A stretch of DNA of 39,708 nucleotides from NCBI GenBank assembly GCA_028282025.1, contig JANQIT010000259.1, positions 1 to 39,708 on the forward strand, read 5' to 3'. The stretch comes from Hwanghaeella sp. (GTDB lineage: Bacteria; Pseudomonadota; Alphaproteobacteria; UBA8366; Aestuariispiraceae). This document shows, one piece after another, positions 23,753-32,224 of this stretch; within the stretch, counting starts at the first letter, position 1, and every line of letters starts with the position of its first letter. Made by a program: the position numbers and the translations under genes. The notes beneath the pieces are model-generated. The model saw only the letters and a program-made list of their open reading frames with translations, was not told the DNA's origin and did no database searches.

Positions 23753-26110
23753 ATGACGGAAAACGGCCGCAAGACACTTGTTCTGAACGCCCGACTGGGT
23801 TGGCGGGCTTCGGAAGACGGTCCACGCGCTCCGCTATCCACGCGGGAAGGTCCGGCGCTTGTGGACGATACCGGAGGCGGCGACCTGCGCCTTCCCCCGG
23901 CGCGTTGGGATAGTCCGGTCGGCCTTTCCTCGAAAGACGGCAGTTTGGGCGGTCTACTGCTTCCGCGCGGAATTGCCGTGGATCACCGGGGCCGCGTGAT
24001 CCTGACCGTGCATACCGATACCGGCTGGGACGTCCGGCGCTACGATCCGGAGCGGAACGCGTTCCTGAACTTCAGCAGCTTCGATTTGAACATAGAGGAA
24101 GAAGCCCTTTCGGTAGCGGTTGTGGAAACCGTTCTGTACGTTCCCGACGCCGCCGCCGGACAGGTTCTGCGGATCGGTCTGGAGAGCGGCCGCCATCTGG
24201 CCCCGCTGACACTCGACGGCCGGGGGTGGACGCCCTTCGATGTTCATGCGTCCCGCGGTGTGCTGTATGTGCTTTCCGCTTCCGGCGATATCTTCCACTG
24301 GATCCCGGAGAGGCGGCTGCCCCCCGAAGTCATCGCCTGCAATGCAACGGACCGCCGTTGGAGCCGCCTGGCCATCGACCGCAACGGCGCTTGCCATGTG
24401 TTGTATGACGAGGCGGGCGGCGATGACGGCGTCGCGCCGGCGCTTGGCCGTATCGCCCCACGCGGCACAGCGGCCGGCGCATGGTCTCCAACCACGTTAA
24501 CGCCGCGCGTGGTCACCGGGTTCGCCCCCGAAGATATCGTCCGCAACGGCAACGCCATACGCGACCTGTTCCCGACCCCGCCGATCCGCCTTTGGATGCG
24601 GGAGGGCACAGATGCGGAGGACGGCCTGTTCTACATGCCGGACGAACTTCGCCGGCGCTGCGACCGCCGCCCGGATATCGCCGGCGCCCCACCGCCGGAA
24701 GACCCGCTGAGAGACTACCGCACGGGGCAAACCGGCACGGTGCCGGACGGCGGGACTGAAGAACATCTGTTGTTCCGTCGGGACGGTTCCATCGCGCCCC
24801 CACCGCCGCCGACGCAACAGATGAACGACTGCTACCGCCACGAGGCAATCTGGTACAGCGGCCCGTTGGACAGCCGCCTGAATGCCTGTCAGTGGGATGC
24901 GATCACCTTGGAGCTTCGGCAACTGCCGCCAGGCGCCAGTGTTGAGGTCGGCACCTTCACGTCCGACGAGGAAGTTCCACCCGCGGTCCTGGGCATGCCG
25001 ATGGGGGAGGACGAGGAGGACGATCAAGAGGCGGTGCGGATTCGGGCAGGACTGCTTTGGGCCACGAACCTGACAATCCTTCCCGGCGACATTGGGTTGG
25101 AGCCGGCCGGGGAAGACGGCCTTCAACGGATCACCTTTCTGGTTCAGAGCAGACCGGGCCGCTATCTCCATCTTCGGCTGATTCTGCGCGGCGATCGCGC
25201 GACGACGCCGGCGGTTACCCAGGCGCAAGTCCGCTTTCCACGTCAGGGATACCTGGATTTCCTTCCCGCGATTTTTTCTGCCGACGACGAGGCCCGCTGG
25301 TTCCTGGAAAGGTTCCTCGCCATCTTTCAGACAAGCTGGGACGACCTGTCGAAGCACTATGGCGACCCCGCGCCGCTATTCGATCCACGCAGCGTGTCGA
25401 ACCCCGTTTTGGTCCGGTTCCTGGCGCGCAGGTTGGGGCAATCGCTGCGATGCGCAGTGGACGATCCAGGCCGAAAGCGTCTGTTGGAGCAAGCAAGCAG
25501 GCAGAACGGCAAAAGAGCAACGGTGGATGGCTTCAAACAGTTACTCTCCAGCGCCCTTGCAAACCTGACAGAGGCCGAATCCAACCTTCTCCCCGGCTTC
25601 CCATGCGTGGTTGAGGGATTCAGAACCAGACGGCTGGTTCAACTTTCCACTTCCGAAACCGGCGGATTGGACGGCGGCGGGACAATTTGGGGTGCGCGGA
25701 CCCTCGGACGCCTGAAGATAGGCAAATACTCAAAGGTGGGTGAAGCCCGTATTCTACCGCCCGGGCGCGCACCCGACGATTATCTGAGGCTGTATGCAAA
25801 CAGTTTCAGGGTGTTCGTTCCGGCATGCTGGCTCGATACGGATGAGAAGAAACGGCTGTTCAACGACACAATCGAAGCGGAGAAACCGGCCCATACCGTT
25901 CACGAACTTCGGCTGGTGAAAGCAGGTCTGCGCGTCGATCTGCAATCGACAATCGGCGTCGACACCATCGTCGGCGCGCTGCCGGTGGCGCAAGCGGAAA
26001 GCGAGGAAGCCAAGGTTCCTCTCTATCCGAACCCCAATTTCGAACTTGCCCCGATTATCTCGATCTCGCCCCCCGCCCCCGGCGCAGAAGGGCAGCCGGT
26101 GCTGCGGTGA
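23753..26110 (+). CDS. Phage tail protein I-like wedge protein with beta-propeller-like region (Afp12-type)
   Basis: A 785-residue protein. The C-terminal ~260 residues carry the tail-protein domain of injection systems (GYLDFLPAIFSADDEARWFL, ERFLAIFQTSWDDLSKHYGD, then SNPVLVRFLARRLGQSLRCA and DGFKQLLSSALANL), placing it beside baseplate J as in Afp11/Afp12. The N-terminal ~230 residues contain repeated blade-like stretches (LPRGIAVDHRGRVILTVHTD, VVETVLYVPDAAAGQVLRIG, FDVHASRGVLYVLSASGDIF, SRLAIDRNGACHVLYDE) that predict a beta-propeller. The middle includes an acidic patch (GEDEEDDQEA). ATG start 2 bp after the J stop. It probably forms the outer wedge where fibres attach. Confidence 0.88.
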   Translation: MTENGRKTLVLNARLGWRASEDGPRAPLSTREGPALVDDTGGGDLRLPPARWDSPVGLSSKDGSLGGLLLPRGIAVDHRGRVILTVHTDTGWDVRRYDPERNAFLNFSSFDLNIEEEALSVAVVETVLYVPDAAAGQVLRIGLESGRHLAPLTLDGRGWTPFDVHASRGVLYVLSASGDIFHWIPERRLPPEVIACNATDRRWSRLAIDRNGACHVLYDEAGGDDGVAPALGRIAPRGTAAGAWSPTTLTPRVVTGFAPEDIVRNGNAIRDLFPTPPIRLWMREGTDAEDGLFYMPDELRRRCDRRPDIAGAPPPEDPLRDYRTGQTGTVPDGGTEEHLLFRRDGSIAPPPPPTQQMNDCYRHEAIWYSGPLDSRLNACQWDAITLELRQLPPGASVEVGTFTSDEEVPPAVLGMPMGEDEEDDQEAVRIRAGLLWATNLTILPGDIGLEPAGEDGLQRITFLVQSRPGRYLHLRLILRGDRATTPAVTQAQVRFPRQGYLDFLPAIFSADDEARWFLERFLAIFQTSWDDLSKHYGDPAPLFDPRSVSNPVLVRFLARRLGQSLRCAVDDPGRKRLLEQASRQNGKRATVDGFKQLLSSALANLTEAESNLLPGFPCVVEGFRTRRLVQLSTSETGGLDGGGTIWGARTLGRLKIGKYSKVGEARILPPGRAPDDYLRLYANSFRVFVPACWLDTDEKKRLFNDTIEAEKPAHTVHELRLVKAGLRVDLQSTIGVDTIVGALPVAQAESEEAKVPLYPNPNFELAPIISISPPAPGAEGQPVLR

Positions 26111-26124
26111 ATGAGGAACAGCGG

Positions 26125-27393
26125 ATGAGCGACACAGGCATTCTGCAGATCGATTCATTGGAGGACCGCCTTCTGGCGAATGAATTGAATCGGTACTTCA
26201 CGGGTAAATACATGGCGGCGCGCGATTTCGCGTGCGACCAGGAATATTTCCGCAGCCGTTTTCGCTCGCTCTCCCTGTCCCTGGCGGGATGGGGGATCGT
26301 CGATGGCTTGCAGGTCGTGCGGCATCAGGACGAAACCTGCACCAACTGGGTTGTCGTAAAAGCCGGCATTGCGGTCGACCCCGTCGGCAGACAGATCGTC
26401 CTGGACCGGGACGTACCCGTCCTGCTTGAACCGGAGCGGGAAGTCATGCTTGGCATCCGGCTGGTCGAACAGGGTGTGGAACCCGCGCCGGTGCTGATCG
26501 ACGATCCGCAAGCCGGATCGACCGGCCAGCAAGCCGGACGGGTCCGGGAACTTCCCGAGATCCTCAGTTGCGCGCCGGGGCAGTTAGCGTCCAATGCATG
26601 GTTCGGCCCACTACCGTGGGAAAGCCCCGGCGAGAACGGAACTCTGGAAAGCGGTGTCAATCATCTATCCCTGTTCTATCGGACGCAGAACGGGCCGGAG
26701 GACGCGGCGCTACCGTCATCCGCGCATATCGTGCCGCTTGCCTATGTGCGCTGGTCGGACACAGGCCAGGCGTCGGACGCCGACCCGTCGCCGGATCTGG
26801 TCATGGCGGGCCGGCGCTGCCTGACCGGCGACAACGGAACCCGGATCACGGCCTTGAATTGGCGGCATGGCGGCGACTTGCGGACAAGCGATCTGGCCGC
26901 CTGGGACGGAACCTTCATGATTGCCTTCTCTGCGCCCTTGTTCGTCGCGGAAGAAGACGGCGTCGGACCAGGACCCGGCACGCTGCATCTCAGCTATGTC
27001 GATGACGATGGCGTGGTTCGAAGGATCAAGCCGGCGAAAGACGCCCGTTGGTACGTCACCCATGACACCGCCGGCATGCCCGCCGGTGCGGATAGCGAGC
27101 CGGGCGCCGGCATTGCCAAAAGGGCAGCGCATAACGCCCTGTGGGCGGCCGCCTTCAAGATCGATCCGGCGCAAGTGCGGGACCTGCACGAGAAAACCGT
27201 GGAGATCCGGCTGAACTGCGATCTGATCCCGGACCATCTGGGACAGCCGGTTGTCGGCTCCTCGCGCCCAAGCGGCTTTCCAGTCGCGAGCGGCAGACCG
27301 GGCGGCATTTTCGAAAGCTGGGTCCGGGTCATCTATGACGGTTTCGAGCCCACCCGCTCAACCGTATCCCAATCGCCCCAACAGGCCGTGTAG
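26125..27393 (+). CDS. eCIS-associated paralogue 1 with GW-GIVDGL module
   Basis: A 422-residue protein of no family I can name. It is the first of four tandem genes sharing an N-terminal module of ~90 residues. Here that module reads RYFTGKYMAARDFACDQEYF, then GWGIVDGLQV and VKAGIAVDPVGRQIVLDRDV. The remainder is mixed beta-rich sequence (HLSLFYRTQNGPEDAALPSS; ARWYVTHDTAGMPA). No signal peptide or membrane helix. ATG 26125 is chosen because GAGGAA lies about eight bases upstream; GTG 26107, overlapping the previous stop, is an alternative. Its position after the Afp12-like wedge suggests a baseplate-attached accessory or fibre-like part. Confidence 0.72.
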   Translation: MSDTGILQIDSLEDRLLANELNRYFTGKYMAARDFACDQEYFRSRFRSLSLSLAGWGIVDGLQVVRHQDETCTNWVVVKAGIAVDPVGRQIVLDRDVPVLLEPEREVMLGIRLVEQGVEPAPVLIDDPQAGSTGQQAGRVRELPEILSCAPGQLASNAWFGPLPWESPGENGTLESGVNHLSLFYRTQNGPEDAALPSSAHIVPLAYVRWSDTGQASDADPSPDLVMAGRRCLTGDNGTRITALNWRHGGDLRTSDLAAWDGTFMIAFSAPLFVAEEDGVGPGPGTLHLSYVDDDGVVRRIKPAKDARWYVTHDTAGMPAGADSEPGAGIAKRAAHNALWAAAFKIDPAQVRDLHEKTVEIRLNCDLIPDHLGQPVVGSSRPSGFPVASGRPGGIFESWVRVIYDGFEPTRSTVSQSPQQAV

Positions 27394-27405
27394 GAGGGAA
27401 ACGCC

Positions 27406-29355
27406 ATGGCAACCGATATGACGCGAAGAGTTCCCTTGACCGCCCTTGTCCGCCCGAAATTTCACGCCGGCCAATTGCTGACGGCCGATGCCCTGTCGGA
27501 CCTGACGGAGTGGAGTCGCCTCCGCTTCGACTTGGGACGCCGGGGACTGGGTTACGGGATTGTCGACGGTCTGTCCGTCACAAGCCGGTCGGCCACCGGG
27601 CTGGAACTGGAGATCGGGGCGGGATACGCCATTGACAGGTTGGGCCGCGACATCGTCACACCGACGGTTCAAACCCTGAACCTTGCCGACGATGAGCTTT
27701 TCCACGACGGGCTTCTGAACGGCGCTGAGGCGCAGCGGCGAATCCAGGTCGAGATCGCAATCGAATACACCGCGCGCGACGCCGAACCCAGGCCGCTGGC
27801 CTATCTGACCGACAACAGAAAAACCAGGGACTGTGTCTATACACGAACCGATGAAGGGTTTCGCCTTTCGGCGTCCATCGTCGAACCCACCGCCGCCAGA
27901 CATCATAACGGGCGCGGCAAGGCGGATCGGTTCAAGGAAACCCTGGACATCCTTAACCGCTACGAAGAACAGTTCGGAGAGGAAGATCCGGTTTCCACCG
28001 ACCCGCTTCTGTCATTTCTCAACCAACATTACACCGACGGGGGTATAAAGCGCTTTCCGCGGGTCGAAAGAAAACTGGCCGACTGGCGGCAGCAGGCGCA
28101 AGTTCGGAAATCGGATATTCTGGAGACCCTGTTCTGGATCGTACTGGACAACCGGCTGGGCCTTGAAAGCGATGGCGTTGAGGCATCTGCCGATACGGAA
28201 GCCCGAATCCGCCTGGCGACGGTAAATCTGAAAACGGCCGTGAACGGTTCCGGCGTTCCCGGCCTTTACATAGAGGATATCGACACCGCCCCACCGGCGC
28301 GCACTCTTCTAAACGCCGGCCACGCGCCGCGCCCGGATGGGCTCTACAGCCTCTCCGATCTTCTGTGGCAGCCGGTGAATCGCGCGGATGCGGCCCTGCG
28401 GGACAAGGGGTTCGTCACTCAGGGGTATCGACGGATAACGGCTGCGGGGTTCGGCAGCATCGACGAACTGAAGACCGTCCTGGATCATCCCCCCGCCGCC
28501 GGCGCCTGGACCCGGCCCCGGACCTATCTTTTGCGCGACGCGGACGGTTCCGATCGCGTTGTGGGTTTCTCCAGCCGTGACTTTCAAGGACTCTCCGCCT
28601 TGAACGTATCGCGGGACCCCGTCGGACCCGTGGCGCCGGGCGAAGAGGTAGCGCTGTGGTACACGATCGAAAATACCGGCCGCACCGATTTGACGGTCGA
28701 TGTCAGCGATACGGTTTTCGGTTCCGACCCACAGAGTGTCGCGGCGGATGTACAGTTGGAAGCGGGCGCCCAAGAACGGTTCTGCAAACTCTACACCGTC
28801 ACCGAGGACACTTCCGGACAGGGGTCTCCGGAAGCGCAGCAGGACGGCAAACTGGCGGTGGTCAGCACGGTTCGCGCACGAGCCACGGAGGTCGGAGCCG
28901 ACAGCGCACAGGTCGAAGCCGTGGATCAGGCGTTCCTTACGGTAAACCTTCCCTTGAGTCTGGAGATCGACCTGGAGACCGACATCGTCGGTGGAGCGGG
29001 AACGTCGGACGGCGCGCGGCAGGTGATCTATCGGGTCACAGTCAAGAATACGAGTGCACAGGCACTGAACCTGCGCATCCGGCTTGTGGATGATTTGAAT
29101 GAACAACTGTTTGAATCATTGGTTTTGCCGCCCGGCGCTGAAGAATTGCTGACCCATCTAAGCCCCCCCATCCCGGCGGATGACCGTAACCTGAAATCGC
29201 GGGTCGTCGCCTCCGCCAGCACGGATGACGGACGCGCCCTAACCGTTTCGGCGGACCAATGGACGGCCTGGTCCGCCCTTGCCGAGGGGCCGCGAACTTT
29301 CTGGGATCTGCTTGTGACCATCTGGCGTTTCTTTTTCCCGAAGAAATTAAGGTGA
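27406..29355 (+). CDS. eCIS-associated paralogue 2 with Ig-like repeats and hydrophobic C-terminal tail
   Basis: A 649-residue protein. The shared module is residues 16-85 (RPKFHAGQLLTADALSDLTE, then GYGIVDGLSV and GAGYAIDRLGRDIV). A helical middle follows. Residues ~400-620 hold two CARDB/DUF11-like beta-sandwich repeats (VAPGEEVALWYTIENTGRTD; ARQVIYRVTVKNTSAQALNL). The protein ends in FWDLLVTIWRFFFPKKLR (632-649), a Trp/Phe-rich, cationic segment that could insert in or lie on a membrane. A strong ribosome-binding site (AGGAGG) precedes the ATG. Likely an exterior, baseplate-linked extended protein; the membrane-tether idea is inference. Confidence 0.72.
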   Translation: MATDMTRRVPLTALVRPKFHAGQLLTADALSDLTEWSRLRFDLGRRGLGYGIVDGLSVTSRSATGLELEIGAGYAIDRLGRDIVTPTVQTLNLADDELFHDGLLNGAEAQRRIQVEIAIEYTARDAEPRPLAYLTDNRKTRDCVYTRTDEGFRLSASIVEPTAARHHNGRGKADRFKETLDILNRYEEQFGEEDPVSTDPLLSFLNQHYTDGGIKRFPRVERKLADWRQQAQVRKSDILETLFWIVLDNRLGLESDGVEASADTEARIRLATVNLKTAVNGSGVPGLYIEDIDTAPPARTLLNAGHAPRPDGLYSLSDLLWQPVNRADAALRDKGFVTQGYRRITAAGFGSIDELKTVLDHPPAAGAWTRPRTYLLRDADGSDRVVGFSSRDFQGLSALNVSRDPVGPVAPGEEVALWYTIENTGRTDLTVDVSDTVFGSDPQSVAADVQLEAGAQERFCKLYTVTEDTSGQGSPEAQQDGKLAVVSTVRARATEVGADSAQVEAVDQAFLTVNLPLSLEIDLETDIVGGAGTSDGARQVIYRVTVKNTSAQALNLRIRLVDDLNEQLFESLVLPPGAEELLTHLSPPIPADDRNLKSRVVASASTDDGRALTVSADQWTAWSALAEGPRTFWDLLVTIWRFFFPKKLR

Positions 29356-29368
29356 AGGAGAGGCAGCG

Positions 29369-30844
29369 ATGTTCGGCAGACCCTTTTATCACACAAATCA
29401 GGTCTTAACCCAATCTCTTCTGGAAGGCGAACAGGCGCACAGGCTGCTGCGCCGCCTCCGTCATATGTACGGGATGCATGGCGTCGCCAGCCGGATCGGC
29501 TTGACGCTGCATATGGAAGACGCGTCAACGGTGACCATCGATCCAGGGGTCGCCATCGACGATGAGGGCCGGGAACTCCATCTTCCCAGGAAGATTGAGG
29601 AAAAACTGCCACCCCATCAGGCCGGCGCAACCTATACCGTGCTGCTTCTCCAGGAAGCCGCATCGGATGCAGCACAGGTCGCACTCGTCCCTGACGCCAA
29701 AAGCCAAGGCGGCGCCAAGTCACCCGCTGATCCTTTCGCAACCTCGCCTACGGAGCCGACGGGTGGACAGCGGGACGACACGGCGCGGGTATCGCTTGGC
29801 CGGCTGCGGGCGGAGGTGGAAGGCCGTTGGCAAATCCAAATGAAGGACCCGGCGGACGCATCGCGTCTTAGAGGACAATCGATACGCGCGCCCCATGGTA
29901 ACGCCATGCTCTCCTTCGGCGCGGAAGAAGATGACGACATTCCGCCCTTCCAATTCCAAACCGACGCCGGACCGGCGGCGCTTTCCATGGATCTGGAAGG
30001 GCGTGTCTTCGCACAGGCGGGGATGCTTCACGAGTCAGGCGGTGAACCCTTCTGTATCGACCGGCTTACACTCGAAGAAGATGAGTGCGACAAAGATGCG
30101 GACAATGGCGGTTTCTGGTTCCTCGGAACAGGCCCGGGAGGAGCGGATGGTCCAAAGGCACTATCCTTCCGTTCCCCCGATGACGGCGGCGCGCCCGCCT
30201 GCAACCTAGTGATCGGCAAGCGTGCGGAGGGCGGGACGTTTCAACCCCTGCTGCGGATTTCAAAGGAGTCCGGTATAACGGTAGAGGGCGATCTGATCGT
30301 TTCCGGCAAGATCGGATACGAAACGCCGGCGCCGCATCCTGACGATCCGAAACTGGTCGCGGATCTGATGAAAGCCTGGCGGGAAGGCGGCGAAAGCGTC
30401 CGCAGCCGCGCGGTGGGAGGCATCAATGCCGAACTCTCCGGCTTCTCGGAAGCCATAGGCACGGGCCAGCTATCGGGATGGTTGACCATCCGCAACAACA
30501 GCGCAGAACGAATTGACGATATTGCAGTTCTGCTGACCGTCTACACGGCGGAAACGGTTCGGCAGCAATGGCTTCCGATTGAAAGCGCGAAGGGTGCAAA
30601 ATTTTCCCTTAATCCGGGGAAAGAAAAACACCAAGCCGTTCTTCTGACCAACATGGCTTCCCATTCCTCCAAATCCCCGTCGATCCAACTCGCCGTCAAA
30701 GTGATCGGCAAAGGCCCACGCGGCGTCCCGGTCAGTTACACCGACGTCGCAGCCGTCGGCATCTCAACCACGGTTAGGGAAAAGACCGCGTCTGCCGAAG
30801 AAAGCACCGCCGCGCGCGCAACGATACCGGAGGATAGGAAATGA
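29369..30844 (+). CDS. eCIS-associated paralogue 3, fibre-like
   Basis: A 491-residue protein. The shared module occupies the extreme N-terminus (RPFYHTNQVLTQSLLEGEQA, then MHGVASRIGLTLHM and DPGVAIDDEGRELHLP). The middle has a tail-fibre-like segment ending in ISKESGITVEGDLIVSGKIG (near residue 310), a pattern common just before fibre beta-helices or coiled regions. The C-terminal ~120 residues (LTIRNNSAERIDDIAVLLTV, YTAETVRQQW, then PSIQLAVKVIGKGPRGVPVS) form another beta-sandwich. An acidic, low-complexity end follows. AAGGAG is upstream. The stop overlaps the next ATG (ATGA). Probable appendage or fibre protein. Confidence 0.7.
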   Translation: MFGRPFYHTNQVLTQSLLEGEQAHRLLRRLRHMYGMHGVASRIGLTLHMEDASTVTIDPGVAIDDEGRELHLPRKIEEKLPPHQAGATYTVLLLQEAASDAAQVALVPDAKSQGGAKSPADPFATSPTEPTGGQRDDTARVSLGRLRAEVEGRWQIQMKDPADASRLRGQSIRAPHGNAMLSFGAEEDDDIPPFQFQTDAGPAALSMDLEGRVFAQAGMLHESGGEPFCIDRLTLEEDECDKDADNGGFWFLGTGPGGADGPKALSFRSPDDGGAPACNLVIGKRAEGGTFQPLLRISKESGITVEGDLIVSGKIGYETPAPHPDDPKLVADLMKAWREGGESVRSRAVGGINAELSGFSEAIGTGQLSGWLTIRNNSAERIDDIAVLLTVYTAETVRQQWLPIESAKGAKFSLNPGKEKHQAVLLTNMASHSSKSPSIQLAVKVIGKGPRGVPVSYTDVAAVGISTTVREKTASAEESTAARATIPEDRK

Positions 30845-32193
30845 ACGCCAGTCTGCCGCGGAGGGTCCGGTATTTCGACGGCCAAGATCTCAGCGTCGCC
30901 GATTTCGTTGACGAGCAGCACTATCACATCGCCGCTGGCCAGCGGCACAATAGCGGCCTGCACAGTTGGGGCATCGCCTATGGGCTGGACATCACGGCAG
31001 CGCCCGCGGCGGCGCAAGATCAATGGCGCTTCACCATTGGCGCGGGCTTGGCGATTGACGGACATGGCCGGGAGATTGCCCTGGAGCAACCGCTGGAACG
31101 AACCCTCAACATCGATCTGTTGCGCCAACAGGCGGTCACGGCGGTCGATGTCCTTATCCACTATCGTCAGGAGAAAACCCTCAGCGCGGACCGCCGCTAC
31201 TATCTGGAGGCTATCCTGCCAGGCGACCCTGGCGCAGAGGCCGAGACCGACTATGACCGCTGGGACGAATCGCCGTCGCTGCAGTTGAAATACCAACGCC
31301 AATCGGACAAGCCCTTACCCGCCCGGAACACCCTGCATTCGGAACGCGGAGACGCAGAGGGCGGTATGGAAACCGATGACGAAAGGCCCTGGCCCGTCCT
31401 ATTGGCGAGGATCATTCTACCGGCAACCCCCTCCCTTTCTCCGGCCATCGAACGGTCGGGACGCCGCTATGTCGGTTTGATCGGCGACACGGTCCGACCC
31501 GTGAAAGGGCGGGCGCATCTCTCGCTCGGAACCGATTCGGAGCATGAACAGGCTTGCTTCGCCGTTCACCTCGACAATGGGGAAGCGACCACCGGCGAAG
31601 ACAGCGCACCGCCGAACGGCGTCGAACCGGCCACCGAGGGAACAGCCCCACTTTGGATCGACTGGCAGGGCGGCGTGCACCTGACCGGCGGAGTCGATGT
31701 GAAAGGCGGGCTGCGCCTGTCGAAGGGCGCGATGCGATTTCCCGAGATTGCGGACCGAGCCCCGGACGAAACCGGGTGGCAAATCTACCGCGCCCGGAAC
31801 GAGGCAACCGGCGTTGAGGAAATGCGGATCGAATTACCGGATCGGGAGAATGGTGCGGAAGTCGCTATCGGAAACTGGAACACGGAGGAAAGCCGGCTCG
31901 ATCCGGTTTTGAGCGTTCGGGCCGACGGCACGGTCGTGGTCGCGGGCAATCTCCAGGTCAACGGCCTGATCAACCCGCCACCGCATGTCGGCGAGCAAAC
32001 ACAGGGTGACCGGATGGTCGCCTCGGCGAAACTGTCTGCGATAAACGCCGCGGCAAGCGCGGCAGCGTCCGAGGAGATTAGAGAGCAAGCGGAGAAGAAG
32101 GCCCAAAGCAAGAGCCTGGCGGCTTGGCTGGCCGCAATCCTGAAACGGGTTTTCGGATTGTTCGGCCTGGGCCCCGACGGACGCGGAAATTAA
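30841..32193 (+). CDS. eCIS-associated paralogue 4, fibre-like with amphipathic C-terminal tail
   Basis: A 450-residue protein. Residues 8-85 carry the shared module in its clearest form (RRVRYFDGQDLSVADFVDEQ, LHSWGIAYGLDI, then GAGLAIDGHGREIALEQPLE). The middle contains WIDWQGGVHLTGGVDVKGGL and, near residue 355, VLSVRADGTVVVAGNLQVNG, typical of the start of a tail-fibre shaft. It then has an Ala/Glu/Lys helix (EEIREQAEKKAQSK) and ends in LAAWLAAILKRVFGLFGLG plus six residues, an amphipathic cationic segment. The ATG overlaps the previous stop. Fibre-like appendage with a possible membrane-binding tail. Confidence 0.7.
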   Translation: MNASLPRRVRYFDGQDLSVADFVDEQHYHIAAGQRHNSGLHSWGIAYGLDITAAPAAAQDQWRFTIGAGLAIDGHGREIALEQPLERTLNIDLLRQQAVTAVDVLIHYRQEKTLSADRRYYLEAILPGDPGAEAETDYDRWDESPSLQLKYQRQSDKPLPARNTLHSERGDAEGGMETDDERPWPVLLARIILPATPSLSPAIERSGRRYVGLIGDTVRPVKGRAHLSLGTDSEHEQACFAVHLDNGEATTGEDSAPPNGVEPATEGTAPLWIDWQGGVHLTGGVDVKGGLRLSKGAMRFPEIADRAPDETGWQIYRARNEATGVEEMRIELPDRENGAEVAIGNWNTEESRLDPVLSVRADGTVVVAGNLQVNGLINPPPHVGEQTQGDRMVASAKLSAINAAASAAASEEIREQAEKKAQSKSLAAWLAAILKRVFGLFGLGPDGRGN

Positions 32194-32197
32194 CGGA

Positions 32198-32224
32198 ATG
32201 CCGGAACTGAGTCGAAAACTATGA
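32198..32224 (+). other. Eight-codon upstream mini-ORF coupled to the tape-measure gene
   Basis: ATG at 32198 starts MPELSRKL and stops at TGA 32222-32224, overlapping the ATG (32221) of the tape-measure gene as ATGA. The main ATG has no clear ribosome-binding site of its own, so ribosomes could be delivered by re-initiation from this mini-ORF. It may be chance. Confidence 0.3.
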
